Shown here piece by piece: positions 23,989-32,466 of a stretch of 37,569 nucleotides of DNA (positions are counted from its first letter, which is position 1; each line of letters begins with the position of its first letter). Position numbers and translations under genes: made by a program. Source of the DNA: UBA1227 sp045599345 (GTDB lineage Bacteria > Bacillota > Clostridia > Oscillospirales > Acutalibacteraceae); assembly GCA_045599345.1 (NCBI GenBank), contig JAZRVV010000044.1, forward strand, positions 1 through 37,569, given 5' to 3'. The notes under the pieces were generated by a model. The model ran no database searches and was not told the DNA's origin. It saw only the letters and a program-made list of their open reading frames with translations.

Positions 23989-26196
23989 ATGGACAGTTAT
24001 GTAGGAAAACGACTTGACGGTCGATATGAAATAAGAGAAATAATCGGCGTAGGCGGTATGGCTGTTGTATACAAGGCATATGACAACATTGATGACCGTA
24101 TCGTTGCCATTAAAATACTTAAGGAGGAGTTCCTTGCAAACGAGGAGTTCCGCAGAAGATTTAAGAACGAATCAAAGGCTATTGCCGTACTTTCACATCC
24201 TAACATCGTAAAGGTATACGACGTGTCTTTTGGTGACAGACTTCAGTACATCGTAATGGAGTACATTGAGGGTATCACACTCAAGGAATATATCGAACAG
24301 CAGAAGGTAATTAACTGGAAAGAGGCTGTTCACTTCACAACACAGATTCTTCGTGCTCTCCAGCACGCGCATGACAAGGGCATTGTTCACCGTGACGTTA
24401 AGCCACAGAACATCATGCTTCTCCAAAACGGCAACATCAAAGTAACAGACTTTGGTATCGCACGTTTCTCACGTGGTGAGACAAGAACAATGACAGAGAG
24501 CGCAATAGGCTCTGTTCATTACATCAGCCCAGAGCAGGCTCGTGGCGAAATCACAGATGACAAAGCTGATATCTATTCAGTAGGCGTAGTCCTCTATGAG
24601 ATGATCACAGGCAAGCTTCCATTCGAGTCTGATAGCGCAGTATCAGTTGCAATCATGCAGCTCCAGAATGAGGCTATTCACCCACGTGATATCAACCCAC
24701 AGATTCCAGTAGGCCTTGAGCAGATTACTCTTCGTGCAATGCAGAAGAATACCAAGGACCGCTATCAGTCAGCAGCAGAGATGCTCCTTGACCTTGACGA
24801 GTTCAAGCGCAACCCTGCAATCAAGTTTGACTATTCATATTTCGTAGACAAGGACCCAACAAGGTTCATAAGCCAGCAGGAGGTAGCACAGGTTGCTGCC
24901 GCACCAATCAGTACCAAGTCTCGTATGCAACCAGTTCAGATTGATGATGAGGATGAATACGACGATGACGATACAGTACAAAACAAGACTCTTCCAATTC
25001 TTGTTGGTGTAGCATCTGCACTCCTTGCTGTAATAATTTTAATCATCATCTTCCTTGCTCTCTTTACTGACATCTTTAAAAATGACAAGATTGAGGTTCC
25101 AGACCTCCTCGGTAAGAACTATGCAGAGGAAGTAGACAGCCAGAAGAAGTACTCTGACTGGAAGTTCGAAGTTAAGTATGTAACTTCTACTGATTCCAAG
25201 TATCAAGCTGGCCAGATTTGCAAGCAGAGCCCATACGGTGGTTCCAAGGCAAAGAAGGGCAGCACAATCAAACTTGAGGTCGTTTCAAACGGCTCACAAG
25301 TTGAGGTTCCGGACACAATTGGCGATGAGCTTGGCGCTGCCAAGACACTCCTCACGTCGAGTGGATTTACCAACACCAAGGTTGTACTTGAGTACACCGA
25401 TGATGTTGATCCAGGTTATGTAATTGCAACAGAACCAGCACCAGGCACCAAGGTTGATACCAACACCACAATCATCATCACAGTTGCAGCAGCATCTAAG
25501 GATGACCCTAACCTTGTAGAAGTTCCTTTCTCAGTAATGGGACTTAACTACAACAATAACAAAGAAGACGTAATCGAGTTCTTTACAAGCTCAGGCCTCA
25601 AGGCTCCACGTGTTACTGAAAAGGATTCCAAGGAACCAGCTGGTCAGGTAATTGAAATCCCTGGCTATGAAAAGGGTGACAAGGTACCAAAGGAAACAGC
25701 TATTGAAATCATCGTATCCTCTGGTAAGGCACCATCTGGCACTGGTGAAATTTCGTTCAAACTTCCAGTTTCACCTTCAACGATGCAACTTGAGATATTT
25801 GTAGCAAATAATCTTGATTTTTCTAGAGCTGTAAATTGCGATGGATCTGTATATAAGTATAAAATTACTGGTTCTGAGGGTCCAAAGTCAGTTGTATGTA
25901 AACTAGATGGCACAACAATTTACACATGTAACATTGACTTCACAACTGACCCTGCAACTATCACAGATGCTAAGGCATATGAAATTAAGGTTGTAAGTGA
26001 AGTTAAGATTCCAAGCTCTATTATTGGAACGACAGTTGCTCAAGCAAAAACAGAACTTGTCAATTTAGGCTTTGCGGCTGAAAATATTACTACTTCGCTT
26101 AGTGATTCAGATAGAGTAAGTGGATTAACAGTAGATGGCACTACATATCTTTCGGTAATGAGATATAAGACGACATCTGCAATTGTACTCAAATAA
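23989..26196 (+). CDS. prkC: PASTA-domain serine/threonine kinase PrkC/StkP
   Basis: 735 residues. The cytosolic kinase domain (about 13-275) has the glycine loop GVGGMAVVY (20-28), K42, HRDVKPQN (134-141), DFG (154-156) and a threonine-rich activation loop. A juxtamembrane acidic stretch precedes the TM helix (about 335-358). Extracellular PASTA domains lie at about 366-433, 437-501 and 510-578, followed by an extra region (about 590-670) and a final PASTA-like unit (about 672-735). PASTA domains bind muropeptides or lipid II and tune wall synthesis. The extra C-terminal part uses more AT-rich codons than the rest. Coupled to prpC. Confidence 0.96.
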   Translation: MDSYVGKRLDGRYEIREIIGVGGMAVVYKAYDNIDDRIVAIKILKEEFLANEEFRRRFKNESKAIAVLSHPNIVKVYDVSFGDRLQYIVMEYIEGITLKEYIEQQKVINWKEAVHFTTQILRALQHAHDKGIVHRDVKPQNIMLLQNGNIKVTDFGIARFSRGETRTMTESAIGSVHYISPEQARGEITDDKADIYSVGVVLYEMITGKLPFESDSAVSVAIMQLQNEAIHPRDINPQIPVGLEQITLRAMQKNTKDRYQSAAEMLLDLDEFKRNPAIKFDYSYFVDKDPTRFISQQEVAQVAAAPISTKSRMQPVQIDDEDEYDDDDTVQNKTLPILVGVASALLAVIILIIIFLALFTDIFKNDKIEVPDLLGKNYAEEVDSQKKYSDWKFEVKYVTSTDSKYQAGQICKQSPYGGSKAKKGSTIKLEVVSNGSQVEVPDTIGDELGAAKTLLTSSGFTNTKVVLEYTDDVDPGYVIATEPAPGTKVDTNTTIIITVAAASKDDPNLVEVPFSVMGLNYNNNKEDVIEFFTSSGLKAPRVTEKDSKEPAGQVIEIPGYEKGDKVPKETAIEIIVSSGKAPSGTGEISFKLPVSPSTMQLEIFVANNLDFSRAVNCDGSVYKYKITGSEGPKSVVCKLDGTTIYTCNIDFTTDPATITDAKAYEIKVVSEVKIPSSIIGTTVAQAKTELVNLGFAAENITTSLSDSDRVSGLTVDGTTYLSVMRYKTTSAIVLK

Positions 26197-26205
26197 GAGG
26201 TATTT

Positions 26206-27108
26206 ATGGCAGGTATTCCAAATACTCAAAATGGAATAATTATTAAAGGCATAGGCGGTTTCTATTACGTAGAAACCGCCGTTGGCATATATGAATGTAA
26301 AGCGCGCGGAGTGTTCCGCAAGGAAAAAATAACGCCAATGGTAGGAGACTATGTTGTCATTAGTATCAATGACAACGCAGAAAACACCATTGACGATATT
26401 TTGCCACGACGTAGCGCGCTACAAAGGCCACCAGTGGCCAACATTGACCAGTTGGTCATTGTTGTCTCTGGTACCGAGCCACGTCCTAATACGCTCCTTG
26501 TTGACCGTTTAACGGCTATTGCTGTTAAAAACAACATAGAGCCAGTAATAGTGCTCAACAAGAGTGACCTTATTGACGTTGGCGAACTTATTGATATTTA
26601 TAATAAAACTAAATTTAAGGTGATTAAAGCTTGTGGTAAAACAGGTGAGGGTATTGATGAGATAAGAGAGGTACTTCAAAACAAAGTATCAGCATTTACC
26701 GGCAACTCAGGTGTTGGCAAATCTACTATTCTCAATCAAATCAATCCCGACCTCTGCCTTGCCACAAACGAGATAAGCCAAAAACTTGGCCGTGGCAAGC
26801 ACACGACTCGTGAATGCACTTTGATTAAACTTGACGACAACACCTACGTTGCCGACACGCCAGGCTTTGCATCCCTCGAAATTCTCAAACAGGAAGTCAT
26901 CCTCAAGGAGGACCTTGCGGACTGCTTCCCAGAGTTTGAGGAGTTCCTCGAGGACTGCAAGTTCTACCCTGGCTGCGCCCATGTCAAGGACAAGGGCTGC
27001 GCCGTAATCCAGGCGGTAGAGGATGGTTTAATATCCAAATCAAGACATGATTCGTATAAAGCATTGTACGAAGAGGTAAAAGATGTAAAGGAGTGGCAAG
27101 TTAAATGA
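26206..27108 (+). CDS. rsgA: Ribosome small-subunit-dependent GTPase RsgA
   Basis: 300 residues. A circularly permuted GTPase that helps late 30S maturation. An N-terminal OB fold precedes G4 NKSD (118-121), G1 GNSGVGKST (166-174), G3 DTPG (217-220), and a C-terminal zinc knuckle with C251, C257, H259 and C265. RBS AGAGG. It follows prkC by 9 bp. The next gene overlaps it by ATGA, where rpe or thiN would be expected in many relatives. Confidence 0.96.
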   Translation: MAGIPNTQNGIIIKGIGGFYYVETAVGIYECKARGVFRKEKITPMVGDYVVISINDNAENTIDDILPRRSALQRPPVANIDQLVIVVSGTEPRPNTLLVDRLTAIAVKNNIEPVIVLNKSDLIDVGELIDIYNKTKFKVIKACGKTGEGIDEIREVLQNKVSAFTGNSGVGKSTILNQINPDLCLATNEISQKLGRGKHTTRECTLIKLDDNTYVADTPGFASLEILKQEVILKEDLADCFPEFEEFLEDCKFYPGCAHVKDKGCAVIQAVEDGLISKSRHDSYKALYEEVKDVKEWQVK

Positions 27109-28187
27109 GCGAAGAGTTATTGACTGAAACTGCTGAAATCGAAGAACCTAATAAAGAAAAGAAAGTAAAAAAGAAAAAAACTAAAAAGCAAATAATATTA
27201 ATAGTAGTAGCAATATTTATAATAATTTTACTACTTACATATATGGTTTTCTTTGCAGTAGTTCACGCTACTGCAAGCGAGTATTATGATACTGCTGAAA
27301 AAGAGTTTGTTATCCCAGGCCTTGGTGATGGCTTTGTACCAAGGGGACTTGTTTTTGATGAAAAGTCAGAGCTCTATTTAATCTGTGGATATATGAATAA
27401 TGGTGATGCATCTAGGATATACATTGTTGATCCAGAAACCAATGAGTTTTCATATGTGTCATTAAATGATGTAAATGGAAAAACTGATGCAACTCATGCG
27501 TCAGGTGTTGCAATATATGGCAGATTTGTATTTGTTACTAATGAAAAGTTTGTAAATGTATTCCGTCTCTCGGATGTTACAAATCCTGACTATGATTTGG
27601 CAACTCCAATTGATAAGTTCAATTCTGGTAACAGTGCATCTTTTTGCTATGTTAATAATGACAATCTCTATATAGGTGAATTCTATAAAAAGAATAAAAT
27701 ACATACTCCGGACAGTCATCATATGCAGACTGGGGCAGGAGAGTATCAAATGTCAATTATGATGGTCTATGATGCAAGCGAGCTTACATCAGCTCTCTCG
27801 CAAAAGGGTGCAATTGACAAAGTGCTTCCAACTGCGGCTTATTCAATCCGCGACAAGGCACAGGGTATGGTTATCCTAAAGGGAGGCCAAATCTGTCTTT
27901 CTAGTTCTTGGATGGCTACCACATCCCATATCGGAATCTACGATGATCCTATGAAATCGAACCTTACATCCGATGATGAGTTCATCATGGACGACGGTTC
28001 TGAGATTCCACTTTACTATCTCGATTCCGAGCACCTCCTCAAGGACTACGCGCTTCCGCCTTTGGCGAAATCGCTCTGCCTTTCGGGCAACAGCGTCCTA
28101 GTTATGAACGATTCTGCCTCAAATAAGTACTTCTTTGGTAAGCTAATAGGCGGTAAATATTGCTATTCATTCATCCCAGAGTACTAA
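27105..28187 (+). CDS. Membrane-anchored propeller-like protein, function unknown
   Basis: 360 residues. A lysine-rich cytosolic N-terminus (1-28) is followed by one membrane segment (about 29-53) and an extracellular domain of about 300 residues. Strings such as PRGLVFDEKSELYLICGYM, SRIYIVDPETNEFSYV, HASGVAIYGRFVFVTNE and AQGMVILKGGQICLSSS suggest repeated beta-propeller blades (SMP-30/NHL-like). The last part (about 27950-28110) has more GC-rich codons. Translationally coupled to rsgA by ATGA. No catalytic motif is recognised. A surface binding or signalling role is inference. Confidence 0.65.
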   Translation: MSEELLTETAEIEEPNKEKKVKKKKTKKQIILIVVAIFIIILLLTYMVFFAVVHATASEYYDTAEKEFVIPGLGDGFVPRGLVFDEKSELYLICGYMNNGDASRIYIVDPETNEFSYVSLNDVNGKTDATHASGVAIYGRFVFVTNEKFVNVFRLSDVTNPDYDLATPIDKFNSGNSASFCYVNNDNLYIGEFYKKNKIHTPDSHHMQTGAGEYQMSIMMVYDASELTSALSQKGAIDKVLPTAAYSIRDKAQGMVILKGGQICLSSSWMATTSHIGIYDDPMKSNLTSDDEFIMDDGSEIPLYYLDSEHLLKDYALPPLAKSLCLSGNSVLVMNDSASNKYFFGKLIGGKYCYSFIPEY

Positions 28188-28243
28188 ATATAGGATTTTT
28201 GGTTATTTTTAATAAAATAAACGAACAAAAAAATGAAATTTTG

Positions 28244-28310
28244 TTGACAATGGTCAAAATTGATGTTATAGTGACATTGTGCTTAATAATTAATAGGGCA
28301 CAAGTGTGCC
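28244..28310 (+). promoter_or_regulatory. Promoter and leader hairpin of the SipW-type locus
   Basis: -35 TTGACA (28244-28249), 17-bp spacer, -10 TATAGT (28267-28272). The -35 is part of the inverted repeat TTGAC-AATG-GTCAA (28244-28257), a possible operator. A 5-bp hairpin GGCAC/GTGCC (28297-28301/28306-28310) stands directly before the GGAGG site and could affect translation. Confidence 0.7.
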
Positions 28311-28322
28311 TTGGAGGTAATT

Positions 28323-29237
28323 ATGGACGAAACTCAAAGAAAGGAAAAGCCGGCATCTAATATCGGTCATAAGCTGTTTACGGTGCTAGGAATATTGCTC
28401 TGCATTATCTTTATTCCTATCCTCGTACTCAACACGATCTTGATTATTAAGGGTGCTATGGATGATAGTAAGCCACCATCAGTACTTGGCTACACACCAC
28501 TCGTAGTTCTCTCTGGTTCTATGGACGATGGATCAGCAAACGCCATTGAAGTCGGCGATTTGATTTTCGTTCGTAACGTAGACCCAACGAGACTTCAAGT
28601 GAATGATGTAATAGCATTCATGGAAGGCGACTATGCTGTAACCCACAGAATCATTGCAGTAAATGAGGATGGCAGTTACACCACACAGGGTGATGCGAAC
28701 AACGTACAGGACGCAACACCAGTTAAACCAGATCATGTTATAGGTCAATACTACAATAAGGCATCCGGCCTTGGAAACTTCGTATTATTCATACAGAGTA
28801 CAACCGGAATGCTTGTATGCGTAGGAATACCTCTTGCGATATTCGTAATCTATGACATTATAAGAAGGCAGCTTCTCCTAAGACAGGAGAAAATTAAACA
28901 GGATCAGCTCAAACAAGAAATTGAAGAGCTTAAACAAAATCCTAACCAAGTTGATTTGCCTCGGGAGGTCCTTAAAAAACCACAGGAAGAGGCCCCGGTT
29001 GATCCAATATTCTACGATGATTTCGATATTGATGCATATCAGCCTGAGCCTGCGCCTGAAAGGATGGCCGAAACAGAAATTCTCAACAAACAACTAAACG
29101 AGAGTTTAAACAATGCCGAGGTAAATAGGAGTAACGAACCTGTTGCCACAGCTAAAGTCAAAGTAGAGGCACCTGCAAAATCAGTTGTTAAGGTTAAGAA
29201 ACCAACAACGGTTAAGGTAAAAGCCCCTAAAAAATAA
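28323..29237 (+). CDS. sipW: SipW-like signal peptidase I
   Basis: 304 residues from ATG 28323, which follows GGAGG at 6 bp. Membrane segments lie at about 18-42 and 148-172. The catalytic serine is in VLSGSMDDG (S66), and H108 in VTHRIIAV replaces the lysine of ordinary bacterial signal peptidases. This Ser-His arrangement marks the S26B (SipW/endoplasmic-reticulum type) group. A QGDANN segment follows. A charged tail of about 130 residues after TM2 is unusual and may contact partners. It leads a gene set with SipW-type signal sequences, so it is inferred to be their dedicated peptidase. The symbol is by family, not strict orthology. Confidence 0.88.
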   Translation: MDETQRKEKPASNIGHKLFTVLGILLCIIFIPILVLNTILIIKGAMDDSKPPSVLGYTPLVVLSGSMDDGSANAIEVGDLIFVRNVDPTRLQVNDVIAFMEGDYAVTHRIIAVNEDGSYTTQGDANNVQDATPVKPDHVIGQYYNKASGLGNFVLFIQSTTGMLVCVGIPLAIFVIYDIIRRQLLLRQEKIKQDQLKQEIEELKQNPNQVDLPREVLKKPQEEAPVDPIFYDDFDIDAYQPEPAPERMAETEILNKQLNESLNNAEVNRSNEPVATAKVKVEAPAKSVVKVKKPTTVKVKAPKK

Positions 29238-29266
29238 GTAAAACACAAAATAGTAAATCAACTTAT

Positions 29267-29309
29267 TCCTAGCACAATTCAGTCCTAGCATAATAAGATG
29301 ATATATAAC
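29267..29309 (+). promoter_or_regulatory. Direct-repeat regulatory region before the TasA-like gene
   Basis: Two exact direct repeats TCCTAGCA (29267-29274 and 29283-29290), 16 bp apart start to start, lie upstream of a TATAAC/TATATA candidate -10 (29302-29309). No good -35 is present. This pattern suggests activator-dependent expression of the secreted protein apart from the peptidase gene. Confidence 0.5.
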
Positions 29310-29334
29310 CAACGACCATAGGAGGGTTTATATT

Positions 29335-29973
29335 ATGAAAAAGAACACAATTATGAGAATCGCAGCAGTTGTACTTATGTGCACACTCGTAACAGCTTGC
29401 TTCGCTTCATCAACATTCGCAAAGTACACAAGCGCAGCTGACGGTAGGGATGTAGCTCGTGTAGCTAAATGGGAAATCGTTCAGGGTGAAGGTGCTAATG
29501 CTGTAAAAATTACAGGCGCTAATCCTGTAATAACTGTTGATCTTTTCTCTTACACAGATGCTACTGGTAATGTTGATGAAAATGGCGTGAACGACGATGC
29601 AAAAGTTATTGCTCCTGGTACAACAGGTTCATTTGGTATCGATGCGATTTTCAACAATTCAGAAGTTACTGCAAACATTGAAGTTAAGATTAAGTCAGTT
29701 ACAAATTCAGCTGGTATCCCAGTAGTTATAAAGAAGGGTGATACAGTTCTTTATAATGGCTCAACTATTACCAATGCACAGATTGTTAAGCAGGACGTTG
29801 CTATTGGTGGTAATTTAGCTGCTCAGGACATTACTTGGGAATGGGTATTTGAAAAGGGCGCTGATGATGTTGCTAAAGCTGCAAACGATGATGCAGATAC
29901 AACTCTTGGTACTATGGCAACACTTCCTACAATTACTGTAGAACTTGAAATCGTTGCTACTCAGGTTGACTAA
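29335..29973 (+). CDS. TasA/camelysin-like secreted protein with SipW-type signal
   Basis: 212 residues. N-terminal signal (1-29): positive start, hydrophobic core, and the SipW-type cleavage region SSTFAKYTSAADG. The mature part is beta-rich: PVITVDLFSYTD, IAPGTTGSFGIDAIFNNS, a near-C-terminal WEWVFEKG and VELEIVATQVD, resembling TasA, CalY or camelysin-type proteins. It has no zinc-protease motif and no cell-wall sorting signal. Strong RBS AGGAGGG. It likely forms or decorates an extracellular fibre after processing by the upstream peptidase; that is inference. A hairpin downstream may limit read-through. Confidence 0.82.
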   Translation: MKKNTIMRIAAVVLMCTLVTACFASSTFAKYTSAADGRDVARVAKWEIVQGEGANAVKITGANPVITVDLFSYTDATGNVDENGVNDDAKVIAPGTTGSFGIDAIFNNSEVTANIEVKIKSVTNSAGIPVVIKKGDTVLYNGSTITNAQIVKQDVAIGGNLAAQDITWEWVFEKGADDVAKAANDDADTTLGTMATLPTITVELEIVATQVD

Positions 29974-30068
29974 TTTAGTCTAAACATAATTTAAAATTCC
30001 AGCGCGAATTTAAATACAATGCTTAAAAGCTAAAGTCACATAATTAATGTAAATTAATTAACGGGAAG

Positions 30069-30105
30069 GCCCCGTCGCCCAAAAGGGGTGACGGGGCTAT
30101 CTTGA
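30069..30105 (+). terminator. Terminator or attenuator between the TasA-like and anchored genes
   Basis: Strong stem GCCCCGTC / GACGGGGC (30069-30076/30090-30097) extended by CCC/GGG around AAAA, followed by a weak T stretch. No convincing promoter lies between it and the next gene at 30139, so partial read-through is likely, giving less of the downstream proteins than of the TasA-like one. Confidence 0.7.
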
Positions 30106-30138
30106 TTAAAATCAAATTTTGTTCACAAGGATCACTTT

Positions 30139-31635
30139 ATGGAATACGCTATAGACACCAGAAAAGTGAATAGAAGCCTCTTTGCATACAGAGTGGTAGA
30201 CGTACATAACGACGAGTTCGGCTTTGCGCAGGACGGCGTTATTTACACATATGCTGTTGACTCTGATTCAAAGACCAAAGGTGTAACTTGGTTGCGTATG
30301 CAAAAAACAGGAGAGAAAGGATCAGATCGCCGTAAATATTTCCTGTTCTTTGGAGACGAAACCGAGTATTCTGCCATTGTTGATAAGCACAATGACATAT
30401 ACGACCTTGAGGGCAATTATATTGCGTCCCTCATTAGGAGTAGATTTATCCTTTTCTTGTTCCTAATTATAGGTATTATTATACTTCTAACTGGTATTGC
30501 AGTCCATCTCGGTGGTTCTATGATTATGAATACATCCTCACCTTTCTCAGAGGATAAGACAATCCATTTAGAGGGTTCAGACAGCACAGATGGCAAGGGC
30601 TCACAGGAAACCGATATGAACATTTTCCAAGAGGATCCTGAAAAGCCAGAACCAACAAAGCCTGTTAAGCCTAGCCCAATTAATGAGCAAAAAAAGGAAG
30701 TAGAAAAACAAAAGGAACCTCTTCCAGATAACTCACTTTATGAGGCTAAGAAAGCTGCAATAGATGAGCTTAAAAATGCAGCTGAAATTGCCAAGAAAGC
30801 TATTGATGATTCGGATGATTTAACACCTGATCAAAAGGCTAAACTTAAGGCAGAAGTTGATAAGGAATACTTAGATGCTCTTGATGATGTTAATAACGCT
30901 GATTCAGTCAAGGATGTCGAAGAAGCACGTAACAAGGGCATTGATGATGTTAACGATGTGCTTGATGAAGCAATAGCTTGGGAATTTGTTAATGAGTATT
31001 GCTCTGACACGCCAGGCGATCCATATGATAAAGATAAGGACCCTGTAAATCGTAAAAATGCTCAGCAGATTATCGATGGTAAGCGTCCATATGATGCTTT
31101 GACAGACAAGCAACGTGAGTATGTCAATGAGATAATCATCACACCAACCTCTGATGAGAAGAATTATGATAAAGGCGAAGAAACCTATCGTAATTACCCA
31201 GAGATGCTTGAACAAGCAAAAAAAGAAAAAGAAAAGACACCAAGTGGAAGACTTGATAAAGACGATAAAGGCAACAGAATCATCTGGCCAGGATACAAAG
31301 ATGAATTCGTATTCTATGTTCAAAATGATGGCGATGTTGGATTGAATTATCAAATCTCATTTGCTGAGGATAACAAGGACAAGATTCCACTTAGGTTTAA
31401 GCTATTAGCTGATGACCAATATCTTCTTGGCAGTGAAACTGAGTGGGTAAGCAGTGCAAACTACGCTGGCCCAAATATCCTTATCATGCCTGGTGAAACG
31501 GTTGAATACAAGATCGTTTGGGAATGGGAAGATAAGAACACAGAAGAGTCTAACAAGTATGATACACAACTTGGCGCAGAAGGAATCGCAGAGTATATAG
31601 TTCACTCTACTGTTTACTTCGAAGAAGTGCTGTAA
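30139..31635 (+). CDS. Membrane-anchored protein with helical stalk and TasA-like end
   Basis: 498 residues. A cytosolic N-terminal domain of about 100 residues precedes a single TM (about 102-124), a proline/lysine-rich linker (about 165-195), a helical segment resembling DUF1542/FIVAR units (about 200-285, with DDLTPDQKAKLKAEVDKEY and ARNKGIDDVNDV), then a middle helical part. A C-terminal beta domain (about 375-498) has WPGYKDEFVFYVQNDGDVGL, MPGETVEYKIVWEWEDKN and LGAEGIAEYIVHSTVYFEE, like the end of SipW-dependent proteins. The F-[AS]-K-Y motif is absent after the TM, so it probably stays anchored. RBS AAGGATC. Role as an anchor or assembly base is inference. Confidence 0.7.
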   Translation: MEYAIDTRKVNRSLFAYRVVDVHNDEFGFAQDGVIYTYAVDSDSKTKGVTWLRMQKTGEKGSDRRKYFLFFGDETEYSAIVDKHNDIYDLEGNYIASLIRSRFILFLFLIIGIIILLTGIAVHLGGSMIMNTSSPFSEDKTIHLEGSDSTDGKGSQETDMNIFQEDPEKPEPTKPVKPSPINEQKKEVEKQKEPLPDNSLYEAKKAAIDELKNAAEIAKKAIDDSDDLTPDQKAKLKAEVDKEYLDALDDVNNADSVKDVEEARNKGIDDVNDVLDEAIAWEFVNEYCSDTPGDPYDKDKDPVNRKNAQQIIDGKRPYDALTDKQREYVNEIIITPTSDEKNYDKGEETYRNYPEMLEQAKKEKEKTPSGRLDKDDKGNRIIWPGYKDEFVFYVQNDGDVGLNYQISFAEDNKDKIPLRFKLLADDQYLLGSETEWVSSANYAGPNILIMPGETVEYKIVWEWEDKNTEESNKYDTQLGAEGIAEYIVHSTVYFEEVL

Positions 31636-31671
31636 TTTAGTTAAAGAATATTAAAGGAAGGAGGAACTAAT

Positions 31672-32448
31672 ATGCCAAAAGTAATTCCAAAAAATATTGC
31701 GGATGAGATGACAAGGCCTTATATTGATGATGCCGTAGATAGGCAACTTAAGGCTGCTGATGTTCCTCCTCGCAATAAACTTGATATCAGTTTTAAAGAT
31801 ACTGGTAGAACAGACGACAACAAGGATTATGAGTCCAACCAGGATGCTTATGAGGAAAACCATGGCAAGCTCTATGATATGACTCATAAGAACACAGTTC
31901 CTTGGAAGAACTATATTGTATATTTTGTTCTTCTTTCACTACTCACTACAGTGTTTACATTTTCAAAATACATGAGCGGAGCTAATCTTTCTGGTGATGC
32001 AGTTGTTGCTAAGTTTGGTTTCACGATTTCTGGAAAAGAACTTGGGAAGAATGATGTAAAGATTTTTGAAGGTAACGAAGACAACTGGAACGCAGACGAT
32101 TATGAACTTAAGGATGGGCACCATGTCTTTGAAATTGAAGATAAAAAGGTGTTTAAGTTTACAGTAAATAATTATAGTGATGTTACAATTGATGTTATAC
32201 CATCATGTGCTTCGGAAAAAGAAGATTCGAAATATAGTTTTTCATTTTTCCAGGATGATAAAACCACGACATCTTTATTAGAATATGAGCAGGGATCACA
32301 AGCAGGAAAGCCTTACATGAGAATAGCTCCTGTTACGGATAGTGAAAATAATTATAAGGACATATATCTTTTGGTTGATTCAACTGCGGTAGATACTGAT
32401 ACTGCAGAGAATTTGGTCCTTGATTTTTATGTTGAACAGGTAGATTAG
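31672..32448 (+). CDS. SipW-type substrate with long cytosolic leader
   Basis: 258 residues. A hydrophilic N-terminus of about 78 residues precedes a hydrophobic segment (about 80-98) ending in FTFSKYMSGANLSGDAVVAKF, the same pattern as the signal of the TasA-like protein (FAKY...VAK). The mature part (about 101-258) is beta-rich, with VFKFTVNNYSDVTIDVIPS and ends LVLDFYVEQVD, again like its neighbour (EIVATQVD). Strong RBS AAGGAAGGAGG. An 80-residue leader before a SipW-type site is unusual and may time or tether export. Likely in one transcript with the genes on both sides. Confidence 0.72.
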   Translation: MPKVIPKNIADEMTRPYIDDAVDRQLKAADVPPRNKLDISFKDTGRTDDNKDYESNQDAYEENHGKLYDMTHKNTVPWKNYIVYFVLLSLLTTVFTFSKYMSGANLSGDAVVAKFGFTISGKELGKNDVKIFEGNEDNWNADDYELKDGHHVFEIEDKKVFKFTVNNYSDVTIDVIPSCASEKEDSKYSFSFFQDDKTTTSLLEYEQGSQAGKPYMRIAPVTDSENNYKDIYLLVDSTAVDTDTAENLVLDFYVEQVD

Positions 32449-32466
32449 CCCTAGGGGAGTATTACT

